Assembly (NCBI GenBank): GCA_035610365.1
Contig: CM069432.1
Span: 22,196,354 to 22,260,353, forward strand
Reading direction: 5' to 3'
DNA length: 64,000 nt
Origin: Aquatica leii
Lineage: Eukaryota; Arthropoda; Insecta; Coleoptera; Lampyridae
This document shows positions 32,501-47,848 of the stretch, piece after piece. Below the pieces are notes generated by a model that was not told where the DNA came from, searched no databases, and saw only the letters and a program-made list of their open reading frames with translations. The position numbers and the translations under genes were made by a program. Position 1 is the stretch's first letter. Each line of letters opens with the position of its first letter.

Positions 32501-35500
32501 GCTTTATCGCCAAAGTACACACACACACACATACGCCTATAACTAAGATGGTCAACATGCTTTGAAATCAAACACGGAACTTGAAGCTAAAGATCGAACT
32601 ACTCGCGATGGCATAAAAAAAAATTGTTGGCTTTATCGCCAAAGTACACACACACACACATACGCCTATAACTAAGATGGTCAACATGCTTTGAAATCAA
32701 ACACGGAACTTGAAGCTAAAGATCGAACTACTCGCGATGGCATAAAAATTGTTGGCTTTATCGCCAAAGTACACACACACACACATACGCCTATAACTAA
32801 GATGGTCAACATGCTTTGAAATCAAACACGGAACTTGAAGCTAAAGATCGAACTACTCGCGATGGCATAAAAAAAATTGTTGGCTTTATCGCCAAAGTAC
32901 ACACACACACATACGCCTATAACTAAGATGGTCAACATGCTTTGAAATCAAACACGGAACTTGAAGCTAAAGATCGAACTACTCGCGATGGCATAAAAAA
33001 AATTGTTGGCTTTATCGCCAAAGTACACACACACACACATACGCCTATAACTAAGATGGTCAACATGCTTTGAAATCAAACACGGAACTTGAAGCTAAAG
33101 ATCGAACTACTCGCGATGGCATAAAAAAATTGTTGGCTTTATCGCCAAAGTACAGACACACACACATACGCCTATAACTAAGATGGTCAACATGCTTTGA
33201 AATCAAACACGGAACTTGAAGATAAAGATCGAACTACTCGCGATGGCATAAAAATTGTTGGCTTTATCGCCAAAGTACACACACACACACATACGCCTAT
33301 AACTAAGATAGTCAACATGCTTTGAAATCAAACACGGAACTTGAAGCTAAAGATCGAACTACTCGCGATGGCATAAAAAATTGTTGGCTTTATCGCCAAA
33401 GTACACACACACACACATACGCCTATAACTAAGATGGTCAACATGCTTTGAAATCAAACACGGAACTTGAAGCTAAAGATCGAACTACTCGCGATGGCAT
33501 AAAAATTGTTGGCTTTATCGCGAAAGTACACACACACACACATACGCCTATAACTAAGATGGTCAACATGCTTTGAAATCAAACACGGAACTTGAAGCTA
33601 AAGATCGAACTACTCGCGATGGCATAAAAAATTGTTGGCTTTATCGCCAAAGTACACACACACACACATACGCCTATAACTAAGATGGTCAACATGCTTT
33701 GAAATCAAACACGGAACTTGAAGCTAAAGATCGAACTACTCGCGATGGCATAAAAAAAATTGTTGGCTTTATCGCCAAAGTACACACACACACACATACG
33801 CCTATAACTAAGATGGTCAACATGCTTTGAAATCAAACACGGAACTTGAAGCTAAAGATCGAACTACTCGCGATGGCATAAAAAAAATTGTTGGCTTTAT
33901 CGCCAAAGTACACACACACACATACGCCTATAACTAAGATGGTCAACATGCTTTGAAATCAAACACGGAACTTGAAGCTAAAGATCGAACTACTCGCGAT
34001 GGCATAAAAAAATTGTTGGCTTTATCGCCAAAGTACACACACACACACATACGCCTATAACTAAGATGGTCAACATGCTTTGAAATCAAACACGGAACTT
34101 GAAGCTAAAGATCGAACTACTCGCGATGGCATAAAAAAAATTGTTGGCTTTATCGCCAAAGTACACACACACACACATACGCCTATAACTAAGATGGTCA
34201 ACATGCTTTGAAATCAAACACGGAACTTGAAGCTAAAGATCGAACTACTCGCGATGGCATAAAAAAATTGTTGGCTTTATCGCCAAAGTACACACACACA
34301 CACATACGCCTATAACTAAGATGGTCAACATGCTTTGAAATCAAACACGGAACTTGAAGCTAAAGATCGAACTACTCGCGATGGCATAAAAATTGTTGGC
34401 TTTATCGCCAAAGTACACACACACACACATACGCCTATAACTAAGATGGTCAACATGCTTTGAAATCAAACACGGAACTTGAAGCTAAAGATCGAACTAC
34501 TCGCGATGGCATAAAAAAATTGTTGGCTTTATCGCCAAAGTACACACACACACACATACGCCTATAACTAAGATAGTCAACATGCTTTGAAATCAAACAC
34601 GGAACTTGAAGCTAAAGATCGAACTACTCGCGATGGCATAAAAAAATTGTTGGCTTTATCGGCAAAGTACACACACACACACATACGACTATAACTAAGA
34701 TGGTCAACATGCTTTGAAATCAAACACGGAACTTGAAGCTAAAGATCGAACTACTCGCGATGGCATAAAAAAATTGTTGGCTTTATCGCCAAAGTACACA
34801 CACACACACATACGCCTATAACTAAGATAGTCAACATGCTTTGAAATCAAACACGGAACTTGAAGCTAAAGATCGAACTACTCGCGATGGCATAAAAAAA
34901 TTGTTGGCTTTATCGCCAAAGTACACACACACACACATACGCCTATAACTAAGATGGTCAACATGCTTTGAAATCAAACACGGAACTTGAAGCTAAAGAT
35001 TGGACTACTCGCGATGGGATAAAAAATTGTTGGCTTTCTCGCCAAAGTACACACACACACACATACGCCTATAACTAAGATAGTCAACATGCTTTGAAAT
35101 CAAACACGGAACTTGAAGCTAAAGATCGAACTACTCGCGATGGCATAAAAAAAATTGTTGGCTTTATCGCCAAAGTACACACACACACACATACGCCTAT
35201 AACTAAGATAGTCAACATGCTTTGAAATCAAACACGGAACTTGAAGCTAAAGATCGAACTACTCGCGATGCCATAAAAAAAAATTGTTGGCTTTATCGCC
35301 AAAGTACACACACACACACATACGCCTATAACTAAGATGGTCAACATGCTTTGAAATCAAACACGGAACTTGAAGCTAAAGATCGAACTACTCGCGATGG
35401 CATAAAAAAAATTGTTGGCTTTATCGCCAAAGTACACACACACACATACGCCTATAACTAAGATAGTCAACATGCTTTGAAATCAAACACGGAACTTGAA

Positions 35501-38500
35501 GCTAAAGATCGAACTACTCGCGATGGCATAAAAAAAATTGTTGGCTTTATCGCCAAAGTACACACACACACACATACGCCTATAACTAAGATGGTCAACA
35601 TGCTTTGAAATCAAACACGGAACTTGAAGCTAAAGATCGAACTACTCGCGATGGCATAAAAAATTGTTGGCTTTATCGCCAAAGTACACACACACACACA
35701 TACGCCTATAACTAAGATAGTCAACATGCTTTGAAATCAAACACGGAACTTGAAGCTAAAGATCGAACTACTCGCGATGGCATAAAAAAATTGTTGGCTT
35801 TATCGCCAAAGTACACACACACACACATACGCCTATAACTAAGATGGTCAACATGCTTTGAAATCAAACACGGAACTTGAAGCTAAAGATCGAACTACTC
35901 GCGATGGCATAAAAAAATTGTTGGCTTTATCGCCAAAGTACACACACACACACATACGCCTATAACTAAGATGGTCAACATGCTTTGAAATCAAACACGG
36001 AACTTGAAGCTAAAGATCGAACTACTCGCGATGGCATAAAAAATTGTTGGCTTTATCGCCAAAGTACACACACACACACATACGCCTATAACTAAGATAG
36101 TCAACATGCTTTGAAATCAAACACGGAACTTGAAGCTAAAGATCGAACTACTCGCGATGGCATAAAAAATTGTTGGCTTTATCGCCAAAGTACACACACA
36201 CACACATACGCCTATAACTAAGATGGTCAACATGCTTTGAAATCAAACACGGAACTTGAAGCTAAAGATCGAACTACTCGCGATGGCATAAAAAATTGTT
36301 GGCTTTATCGCCAAAGTACACACACACACACATACGCCTATAACTAAGATGGTCAACATGCTTTGAAATCAAACACGGAACTTGAAGCTAAAGATCGAAC
36401 TACTCGCGATGGCATAAAAAAATTGTTGGCTTTATCGCCAAAGTACACACACACACACATACGCCTATAACTAAGATGGTCAACATGCTTTGAAATCAAA
36501 CACGGAACTTGAAGCTAAAGATCGAACTACTCGCGATGGCATAAAAAATTGTTGGCTTTATCGCCAAAGTACACACACACACACATACGCCTATAACTAC
36601 GATAGGCAACATGCTTTGAAATCAAACACGGAACTTGAAGCTAAAGATCGAACTACTCGCGATGGCATAAAAAATTGTTGGCTTTATCGCCAAAGTACAC
36701 ACACACACACATACGCCTATAACTAAGATGGTCAACATGCTTTGAAATCAAACACGGAACTTGAAGCTAAAGATCGAACTACTCGCGATGGCATAAAAAA
36801 ATTGTTGGCTTTATCGCCAAAGTACACACACACACACATACGCCTATAACTAAGATAGTCAACATGCTTTGAAATCAAACACGGAACTTGAAGCTAAAGA
36901 TCGAACTACTCGCGATGGCATAAAAAAATTGTTGGCTTTATCGCCAAAGTACACACACACACACATACGCCTATAACTAAGATGGTCAACATGCTTTGAA
37001 ATCAAACACGGAACTTGAAGCTAAAGATCGAACTACTCGCGATGGCATAAAAATTGTTGGCTTTATCGCCAAAGTACACACACACACACATACGCCTATA
37101 ACTAAGATGGTCAACATGCTTTGAAATCAAACACGGAACTTGAAGCTAAAGATCGAACTACTCGCGATGGCATAAAAAAATTGTTGGCTTTATCGCCAAA
37201 GTACACACACACACACATACGCCTATAACTAAGATGGTCAACATGCTTTGAAATCAAACACGGAACTTGAAGCTAAAGATCGAACTACTCGCGATGGCAT
37301 AAAAAAAATTGTTGGCTTTATCGCCAAAGTACACACACACACACATACGCCTATAACTAAGATGGTCAACATGCTTTGAAATCAAACACGGAACTTGAAG
37401 CTAAAGATCGAACTACTCGCGATAGCATAAAAAAAATTGTTGGCTTTATCGCCAAAGTACACACACACACACATACGCCTATAACTAAGATAGTCAACAT
37501 GCTTTGAAATCAAACACGGAACTTAAAGCTAAAGATCGAACTACTCGCGATGGCATAAAAAAAATTGTTGGCTTTATCGCCAAAGTACACACACACACAC
37601 ATACGCCTATAACTAAGATGGTCAACATGCTTTGAAATCAAACACGGAACTTGAAGCTAAAGATCGAACTACTCGCGATGGCATAAAAAAAATTGTTGGC
37701 TTTATCGCCAAAGTACACACACACACACACATACGCCTATAACTAAGATGGTCAACATGCTTTGAAATCAAACACGGAACTTGAAGCTAAAGATCGAACT
37801 ACTCGCGATGGCATAAAAATTGTTGGCTTTATCGCCAAAGTACACACACACACACACATACGCCTATAACTAAGATGGTCAACATGCTTTGAAATCAAAC
37901 ACGGAACTTGAAGCTAAAGATCGAACTACTCGCGATGGCATAAAAAAATTGTTGGCTTTATCGCCAAAGTACACACACACACACATACGCCTATAACTAA
38001 GATGGTCAACATGCTTTGAAATCAAACACGGAACTTGAAGTTAAAGATCGAACTACTCGCGATAGCATAAAAATTGTTGGCTTTATCGCCAAAGTACACA
38101 CACACACACATACGCCTATAACTAAGATAGTCAACATGCTTTGAAATCAAACACGGAACTTAAAGCTAAAGATCGAACTACTCGCGATGGCATAAAAAAA
38201 TTGTTGGCTTTATCGCCAAAGTACACACACACACACATACGCCTATAACTAAGATGGTCAACATGCTTTGAAATCAAACACGGAACTTGAAGCTAAAGAT
38301 CGAACTACTCGCGATGGCATAAAAATTGTTGGCTTTATCGCCAAAGTACACACACACACACATACGCCTATAACTAAGATGGTCAACATGCTTTGAAATC
38401 AAACACGGAACTTGAAGCTAAAGATCGAACTACTCGCGATAGCATAAAAAAAATTGTTGGCTTTATCGCCAAAGTACACACACACACACATACGCCTATA

Positions 38501-41500
38501 ACTAAGATGGTCAACATGCTTTGAAATCAAACACGGAACTTGAAGCTAAAGATCGAACTACTCGCGAGAGCATAAAAAATTGTTGGCTCTATCGCCAAAG
38601 TACACACACACACACATACGCCTATAACTAAGATGGTCAACATGCTTTGAAATCAAACACGGAACTTGAAGCTAAAGATCGAACTACTCGCGATAGCATA
38701 AAAAAAATTGTTGGCTTTATCGCCAAAGTACACACACACACACATACGCCTATAACTAAGATAGTCAACATGCTTTGAAATCAAACACGGAACTTAAAGC
38801 TAAAGATCGAACTACTCGCGATGGCATAAAAAAAATTGTTGGCTTTATCGCCAAAGTACACACACACACACACATACGCCTATAACTAAGATGGTCAACA
38901 TGCTTTGAAATCAAACACGGAACTTGAAGCTAAAGATCGAACTACTCGCGATGGCATAAAAAAAATTGTTGGCTTTATCGCCAAAGTACACACACACACA
39001 CATACGCCTATAACTAAGATGGTCAACATGCTTTGAAATCAAACACGGAACTTGAAGTTAAAGATCGAACTACTCGCGATAGCATAAAAAAAATTGTTGG
39101 CTTTATCGCCAAAGTACACACACACACACATACGCCTATAACTAAGATAGTCAACATGCTTTGAAATCAAACACGGAACTTAAAGCTAAAGATCGAACTA
39201 CTCGCGATGGCATAAAAAAAAATTGTTGGCTTTATCGCCAAAGTACACACACACACACACATACGCCTATAACTAAGATGGTCAACATGCTTTGAAATCA
39301 AACACGGAACTTGAAGCTAAAGATCGAACTACTCGCGATGGCATAAAAAAAATTGTTGGCTTTATCGCCAAAGTACACACACACACACACATACGCCTAT
39401 AACTAAGATGGTCAACATGCTTTGAAATCAAACACGGAACTTGAAGCTAAAGATCGAACTACTCGCGATGGCATAAAAAATTGTTGGCTTTATCGCCAAA
39501 GTACACACACACACACACATACGCCTATAACTAAGATGGTCAACATGCTTTGAAATCAAACACGGAACTTGAAGCTAAAGATCGAACTACTCGCGATGGC
39601 ATAAAAAAATTGTTGGCTTTATCGCCAAAGTACACACACACACACATACGCCTATAACTAAGATGGTCAACATGCTTTGAAATCAAACACGGAACTTGAA
39701 GTTAAAGATCGAACTACTCGCGATAGCATAAAAAATTGTTGGCTTTATCGCCAAAGTACACACACACACACATACGCCAATAACTAAGATAGTCAACATG
39801 CTTTGAAATCAAACACGGAACTTAAAGCTAAAGATCGAACTACTCGCGATGGCATAAAAATTGTTGGCTTTATCGCCAAAGTACACACACACACACATAC
39901 GCCTATAACTAAGATGGTCAACATGCTTTGAAATCAAACACGGAACTTGAAGCTAAAGATCGAACTACTCGCGATGGCATAAAAAAATTGTTGGCTTTAT
40001 CGCCAAAGTACACACACACACACATACGCCTATAACTAAGATGGTCAACATGCTTTGAAATCAAACACGGAACTTGAAGCTAAAGATCGAACTACTCGCG
40101 ATAGCATAAAAATTGTTGGCTTTATCGCCAAAGTACACACACACACACATACGCCTATAACTAAGATGGTCAACATGCTTTGAAATCAAACACGGAACTT
40201 GAAGCTAAAGATCGAACTACTCGCGATAGCATAAAAAAAATTGTTGGCTTTATCCCCAAAGTACACACACACACACATACGCCTATAACTAAGATGGTCA
40301 ACATGCTTTCAAATCAAACACGGAACTTGAAGCTAAAGATCGAACTACTCGCGATAGCATAAAAATTGTTGGCTTTATCGCCAAAGTACACACACACACA
40401 CATACGCCTATAACTAAGATAGTCAACATGCTTTGAAATCAAACACGGAACTTAAAGCTAAAGATCGAACTACTCGCGATGGCATAAAAAAAATTGTTGG
40501 CTTTATCGCCAAAGTACACACACACACACATACGCCTATAACTAAGATGGTCAACATGCTTTGAAATCAAACACGGAACTTGAAGCTAAAGATCGAACTA
40601 CTCGCGATGGCATAAAAAATTGTTGGCTTTATCGCCAAAGTACACACACACACACATACGCCTATAACTAAGATGGTCAACATGCTTTGAAATCAAACAC
40701 GGAACTTGAAGCTAAAGATCGAACTACTCGCGATGGCATAAAAAAATTGTTGGCTTTATCGCCAAAGTACACACACACACACATACGCCTATAACTAAGA
40801 TGGTCAACATGCTTTGAAATCAAACACGGAACTTGAAGCTAAAGATCGAACTACTCGCGATGGCATAAAAATTGTTGGCTTTATCGCCAAAGTACACACA
40901 CAGACACATACGCCTATAACTAAGATGGTCACCATGCTTTGAAATCAAACACGGAACTTGAAGCTAAAGATCGAACTACTCGCGATGGCATAAAAAAATT
41001 GTTGGCTTTATCGCCAAAGTACACACACACACACATACGCCTATAACTAAGATGGTCAACATGCTTTGAAATCAAACACGGAACTTGAAGGTAAAGATCG
41101 AAGTACTGGCGAAGGCATAAGAAAAATCGTGGGCTGTATCGCCAAAGTACACACACACACACATACGCCTATAACTAAGATGGTCAACATGCTTTGAAAT
41201 CAAACACGGAACTTGAAGCTAAAGAGCGAACTCCTCGCGATGGCATAACAAAAATTGTTGGCTTTATCGCCAAAGTACACACACACACACATACGCCTAT
41301 AACTAAGATAGTCAACATGCTTTGAAATCAAACACGGAACTTGAAGCTAAAGATCGAACTACTCGCGATGGCATAAAAAAATTGTTGGCTTTATCGCCAA
41401 AGTACACACACACACACATACGCCTATAACTAAGATGGTCAACATGCTTTGAAATCAAACACGGAACTTGAAGCTAAAGATCGAACTACTCGCGATGGCA

Positions 41501-42635
41501 GAAAAAAAATTGTTGGCTTTATCGCCAAAGTACACACACACACACATACGCCTATAACTAAGATGGTCAACATGCTTTGAAATCAAACACGGAACTTGAA
41601 GTTAAAGATCGAACTACTCGCGATAGCATAAAAAAAATTGTTGGCTTTATCGCCAAAGTACACACACACACACATACGCCTATAACTAAGATAGTCAACA
41701 TGCTTTGAAATCAAACACGGAACTTGAAGCTAAAGATCGAACTACTCGCGATGGCATAAAAAAAATTGTTGGCTTTATCGCCAAAGTACACACACACACA
41801 CATACGCCTATAACTAAGATGGTCAACATGCTTTGAAATCAAACACGGAACTTGAAGCTAAAGATCGAACTACTCGCGATAGCATAAAAAAAATTGTTGG
41901 CTTTATCGCCAAAGTACACACACACACACATACGCCTATAACTAAGATAGTCAACATGCTTTGAAATCAAACACGGAACTTAAAGCTAAAGATCGAACTA
42001 CTCGCGATGGCATAAAAAAAATTGTTGGCTTTATCGCCAAAGTACACACACACACACATACGCCTATAACTAAGATGGTCAACATGCTTTGAAATCAAAC
42101 ACGGAACTTGAAGCTAAAGATCGAACTACTCGCGATGGCATAAAAATTGTTGGCTTTATCGCCAAAGTACACACACACACACATACGCCTATAACTAAGA
42201 TAGTCAACATGCTTTGAAATCAAACACGGAACTTAAAGCTAAAGATCGAACTACTCGCGATGGCATAAAAATTGTTGGCTTTATCGCCAAAGTACACACA
42301 CACACACACATACGCCTATAACTAAGATGGTCAACATGCTTTGAAATCAAACACGGAACTTGAAGCTAAAGATCGAACTACTCGCGATGGCATAAAAAAA
42401 ATTGTTGGCTTTATCGCCAAAGTACACACACACACACATACGCCTATAACTAAGATGGTCAACATGCTTTGAAATCAAACACGGAACTTGAAGTTAAAGA
42501 TCGAACTACTCGCGATAGCATAAAAAAAATTGTTGGCTTTATCGCCAAAGTACACACACACACACATACGCCTATAACTAAGATAGTCAACATGCTTTGA
42601 AATCAAACACGGAACTTGAAGCTAAAGATCGAACT
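23511..42635 (+). repeat. 125-bp satellite array, left block (about 150 units)
   Basis: Tandem head-to-tail units of about 124-130 bp. A typical unit contains attgttggctttatcgcc, aaagta, a (CA)5-8 run, tacgcctataactaagatgg, tcaacatgctttgaaatcaa, acacggaacttgaagctaaa, gatcgaactactcgcgatgg, cata and an A-run of 4-9. TTGGC-TTTATC-GCCAA forms a small hairpin. Length varies almost only in the A-run and CA-run. Units from 24 to 37 kb are nearly uniform. Further right, linked variants appear: agatAgtc for agatGgtc, cttAaag for cttGaag, gatAgcat for gatGgcat. No unit encodes a protein. Confidence 0.97.
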
Positions 42636-44203
42636 TGTTACGGTAAGATTTGATTGGCAACACAATTTACAAAAAAATGCGATGGCCTCGGTGGCTCGGT
42701 CTTAGTAGGCACAATGGGGTGGGTAAGTTACGAAGAGAATACTTATGAATAGTAAAGGGCAAAAAAAAGAGAATTAGAATTAGGGCGCCACGTAAGTTCT
42801 TCAAAAGATAGAGCTGATAACCAGAACTCCGAAGGGATTAGCAGCTGAAATAAGAGTGAGCGGCGAAATAAATACGCTAAGAATAGGTTTCACTGGGTTG
42901 TATTGAAACAAACAAAAGAAATTATTACATAAATGTACCCGTAGGGGCGTATTGTACTACAAGTGACTTAAATGTCGGATTATTTACAAAAAATTATATC
43001 CAATTTACCTTTAGATAACAAAAAAAAAAAAATTAGTGAAGCTAAATTACGTTGATAAATGAATTTGAAAGCAATTTCAGGATACGAGTGACACAAGCAA
43101 GTAATTAATTAATCAGTAACACTTACCTTGAGTTAACTTCGGTATGACTTCTTTGATCAAAGAGCATTCCGAGGTATCGTATCTAAATAAAAGGAATTAT
43201 ACAAAATGGAAAAAAAATGGTTTGAATCGAACATAAAATAGTAATTAATCACTCGCAGTAAGAGCAATCGAATGCTGAAAGAAAATAATAATTTGAATTT
43301 AAGTGAGTAAAAAATAGTTAAGGTAAATAAGATTACAAAATTATTAACAGTTAGAAACTTAGAATTAAAAAAAAAGATTAAAAAAAAAATTGAATAAGTA
43401 AGTGAATTCTAAAATTTATGTCAAATGATAAACAAAACAATATTTAAGTTGAAATTTAAGTAATTAACAGTTATGACGTAAACAGATCGATGACGTAATC
43501 GTATAAATTAAAAGTTAGTGAAACTGGTAAGCAAAGGTTGATTTAACTTATCGTTAACTTGAAGCCGGACTGCAGTTTCTTTCGCTACGGCGTTGACCAG
43601 AAGGAATGGGGGTAACACTTCACGATGACGGCGAGATGCACCAAATGTTCAACAATAATTTATTTAAGAATATCGAAGACGGAGATGACGATGTGGAAAA
43701 CGTAAAAGTAAAACAGTAAAATTCTTGAAATAATGTTCAAGCGTCGGAGATAATTAGTAATTAACACTTTAACACTGTACTTGAATGCCTTTACATCCGT
43801 AAATAGTTACGTATAATGATTATTGGAGACAAGCAGATGATCCCAATTAATCACTTATTTGTCGATGACCCGTTATATCCGGCGTAATTACCGATTTTTA
43901 GAAATTTAGATCAAACGACTGGCAATCAAGAACTTAAAAACAGTGAATCACAGAAGAAATCTCGGCTCGAATGATGAAAAACGTCTGACCGCAAACGAAA
44001 AAGGTACAGTAATGCAAATTCCTTATGCAGGTTTAGAAAATCTGTAACGAATTTACGGCGACTTGCAAGGGTAGAGGGTGGATTATTAAATGTTTACAGA
44101 TGTGAAATATTATGTCATCCGACCGTGAAGTTTCGAAGTTAAAATTCTTTTAAAGTGAATAAAATACAGATTTAAAAGTAATTAAATTACGCGGAGCGTA
44201 ACA
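42636..44203 (-). repeat. 3' LTR (1568 bp)
   Basis: Partner of 49483-51051. On the plus strand it starts TGTTACGGTAAGATTTGATT and ends GGAGCGTAACA. Differences from the other LTR are concentrated in plus-strand 42649-42825; the remainder shows only a few substitutions and homopolymer length changes. Confidence 0.95.
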
Positions 44204-44216
44204 CCCCCCTAACAAA
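44204..44216 (-). other. Polypurine-tract-like run before the 3' LTR
   Basis: The minus strand reads TTGTTAGGGGGG directly before TGTTACGC. The G-run in the required position makes it the probable plus-strand primer, although it is short. Confidence 0.55.
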
Positions 44217-44513
44217 AGTTGAGCTAGGAAGCGGAAAAGAAAGGAAGCTGAGTAGCGAAACCAATAAGGAGTGATGAGTGAGTATACCAGGGATGAGCTA
44301 ATGAAAATGTTCATGGTAGAAGCAGAGAAAGGGAGAAAACAAAGAATGAAGTCATGAATAGAGCTTGATGTTATAGCGAGGACAGCGCTTTAAGGAAAGA
44401 AAGGGGTTGAGCACTGACCTACTAAGAACCCCCCACAACGTCTTCATCCAATCACCCATAGGACGTTGGAAGAAAAGTAGAAAGTAGGAAAGGAAAGGGA
44501 TAAGATAGGAAAG
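44217..44513 (-). other. 3' untranslated region between pol and the 3' LTR
   Basis: No ORF and no env-like coding. Purine-rich on the plus strand (aggaagctgag, gaaagggagaaaac). Confidence 0.6.
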
Positions 44514-47500
44514 TTATAATTTTTGACGGGTATGTCGTTTTCGACGATTATGTCGTTTAAGAGAAATAGTATCGGTAGCTATCGTGGAGTGATCATCTGA
44601 ATCAGATGCAGAAGAATGAGTAGTAGCATTTGAGTTATCGGAGTACGCAGGTTTTAGATCTTTTGCGTGGAAAATACCTATGGATCTACCTAAGGAATCA
44701 GTCAACTCGTACGTCCAGGTAGAAATAACCTTTTTAATTTTATAAGGGCCTAAGAATTTAGGAGCCAGTTTAGCGTTTAGGAATTTGGAAGCATCGGATA
44801 AAACAAAGTTTCTCTTCCAAACGGAATCACCTTTCTTATAAGTTACTGTTCGTTTGCGTAAATTGTAGCGATCTTGAGTGCGTTGTGTAGAACGTTTCAT
44901 TTTAGCAAGAATCTCAGTACGTAAGTTTTCGTAAAATTCTTTAGTACGTGTAGTAATAGGTGGATTAGTATCTATAGAAGGGATCTCATCGTCTAGAGGA
45001 GTTTTAAAGAGATTGCCGAAAAGAATGTGTTCTCGACCACAGAAAGCAAAGTATGGAGTGTAGTTAGTTATTTCGTGTTTTGAAGTACGGATGGCACAGC
45101 CAATCTTAGATAAGTTAACATCCCATGTGCGTTGATTTTCTTTGATATAGGAAGCTATCATGGTTTTAAGAACTCTATTAACTCTTTCAGTAGGGTTAGA
45201 TCTAGGGTGATATTTAGCAGTGTAGAGAATTTGGGTTTGATATTGGGTGCATAATTTTGAAAATTCCTTACTACGAAATTGGACACCATTATCAGCTATC
45301 AAGTATTGAGGAGTACCAAATAATAAGAATATTTGTTCTTCCATAATCTTACAAATTTTAGTAGCAGTAGCAGTACGAAGCGGAAAGAAACATGGAAATT
45401 TAGTAAAATAGTCAGCAACGACAAAGATATAGGAGTTACCTTTAGAAGAGCGAGGTAAAGGACCAACAATATCACAACTTAGCACCTGCCATGGGCGAGT
45501 GGGAGTTGCTCTGGGAGAAAATAAACCTGGTTGTGCTTGTTCGACTTTGTGCGCAGCACAGGTATGACAATTACGGATGTATCTAGCAATATCAGCACGA
45601 AGATTAGGCCAATAGAAAAACTTATTAATACGACTTAAGGTCTTTGTAACACCGCAGTGCCCGCAAGTGGGAGGATCGTGGTATTGACGAATAATTTCCG
45701 TACGCTGGTTTTTAGGGACAACTGCTCTCCAATTTCCTAATGAAATATCAGAGAGATCAGAAGAAGTAACATGTTTGTAAAGCAAATCATTTTCTATAGA
45801 CCACAGAGGAAACTTTTGAGGATTTTCAGAGATATTTTTAGTCATTTTCAAGTACCAGGGATCAGTAATAGGAAGATTAATTGAAGGTATAGTATTCGTG
45901 ACATTAATTGCGCAAAGTCCAGGAGTAGACTCTTGTAAGTCGAGTACAGTTCTAGATAAGGCATCGGGAACAACGTGGTTTTTCCCTTTACGATGAACAA
46001 TAGAGAAATCATATTGTTGGAGTCGTAAGGCCCAACGAGCCAAACGTCCAGAAGGATTTTGAAGTTTATTTAGCCAAATGAGAGAATGGTGATCCGTGAT
46101 AACAGTGAAATGAGCACCTTCGATATAGGCACGAAATTTCTCAATAGCCCACAAGACAGCTAAGCATTCTTTTTCAGTAGTAGAATATTTAGTTTCGGGT
46201 TTAGTTAACGAGCGACTAATGTAAGCGATGACTTTTTCTCCATCAGGGGTTTCCTGACTAAGAACAGCACCTAAGCCAAAATTAGAGGCGTCTGTTTGGA
46301 TAGAAAAAGGTAAAGAAAAATCAGGGCAAGAAAGTATTGGAGCAGAAATAAGTTGTTTCTTGAGGAAGGAGAAAGCTTCTTCGCATTCAGAAGACCAGAC
46401 AAATGGAGTACTCTTACGAGTTAAGTGAGTTAAAGGAGCTAAAGCAGTAGAGAAATTGGGTATAAAGCGACGATACCAACTAGCCATACCAAGTAATCGA
46501 CGAATTTCAGAAACTGAAGAAGGTTGAGGAATAGAAATGATTGCGTTAACTTTATCAGGATCTACAAGTAAACCATTTCTATTAACAACATAGCCAAGAT
46601 ATTTTAGTTCAGAGAGACAAAAATGACATTTCTTTTTATTCAAAGTGAGTCCAGCATTGGATAAGCGAGAGAATATTTTAGTTAAAACTTCTAAGTGTTT
46701 GTCAAAGGAAGGGGTAGCAATGATAATATCATCCAAGTAAGCAAAGCAATAGGGTTCTAAATCAGCACCAAGAATTTGATCAATCAAGCGTTGAAATGTA
46801 GCAGGAGAATTATGCAAACCAAAAGGCATACGGTTAAACTGGTATAGACCTCTACCGGGTATAGTGAAAGCAGTTATGGGTTTAGAATCTTTAGATAAAG
46901 GTATTTGCCAATAAGCAGAACGAATGTCAAGGGAAGAAAGGAACTGAGCATCACGAAGACGGTCCAAGATAGTATTGATGTACGGAAGAGGATAAGCATC
47001 TTTTTCAGTTACGGCGTTGACTTTCCGATAGTCTATACAAAAACGGTACGAATTATCTTTTTTTCTAACGAGAACTATTGGACTAGACCATGGGCTTGAA
47101 GAAGGTTCAACAATTCCTAAAGCAATCATGGAATCTAATTCCTCATTAGCAATTTTGAGTAAAGCTGGAGAAAGTGGGTAGTAACGTTGTTTGATAGGCT
47201 CACTAGTTGTGCGTATATGGTGTTCTATTAAAGTAGTACATCCCAGTTCAGTAGAATTTAGTACAGGAGAGTCAAATAATAATTGCAGTGATTGTTCCTC
47301 AGCAGAAGAGAGGTTAGATCGAGTAATTAGATGATCAGTAGTAGATAAAGAACAAATTTCTTCAGAATTTCCAAAAGTCCAAGTACCAGTTTGAAAGTTA
47401 GGAACAAAATCTATTGCTTTCCAAAAATCAATGCCTAAGATAATTGGTTGAGTAACTTCAGGAATGACTAAGACTTCAAGTGTGACTGTCTTGTCTTGTA

Positions 47501-47848
47501 AAGTGATGGGAAGGTTTACAGTACCAAGAATATAACAAGTTTCACCATTAGCGAGTAAACAAGTAGAAGTGGATTTAGGAGAAGAGCGACATTTCTGTAA
47601 AGAAAGACCTAAAGTACTTAAAAGGTTCCAGCCAGACTGACCTAAAATAGTTTTGGAAGATCCAGAATCTAATAGACTTTTAAAAGGGTAGCCAAAAATT
47701 GTTATGTTCAGATAAGGACGTTCATCCTTGCGGACATTAGCTAGTAAGAAATTCAAGACATATTTATGTTGGTCAGGTAATGTAGCGAAAGGAGTTTCCG
47801 AGATTAATGAGAGAGAAGAGGGCTCGACTCGGTCCGAACACTCTGAAA
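44514..47848 (-). CDS. pol: Pol polyprotein: protease, RT, RNase H, integrase
   Basis: Open from the gag frameshift site to the TAA near 44514; about 1080 residues follow the first start-like codon (TTG, 47756). Residue numbers count from there. Protease LLDSGSSKT (about 28-36). RT: KKDNSYRFCIDYRKVN, LDIRSAYWQIPL (Asp 277), FNRMPFGLHNSPATFQ, AYLDDI (YLDD 340-343). RNase H: IQTDASNFGLGAVLSQ, TEKECLAVLWAIEKF, ITDHHSL. Integrase: zinc site H693/H700/C730/C733 and DDE at D762 (SCDIVGP), D822 (ADNGVQF), E857 (NPTERVNR). The C-terminal tail is basic (HNRRKRHTRQKL) and may aid DNA binding. All catalytic residues are present. There is no stop or frameshift. It is likely expressed as Gag-Pol by -1 frameshifting. 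Confidence 0.95.

Noticed and set aside
36490-36726. Open frames within the satellite (also 40180-40362, 40929-41162, 60258-60515)
   Set aside because: They are the repeat unit read through by chance when A-run lengths keep frame; no conservation of frame between units.
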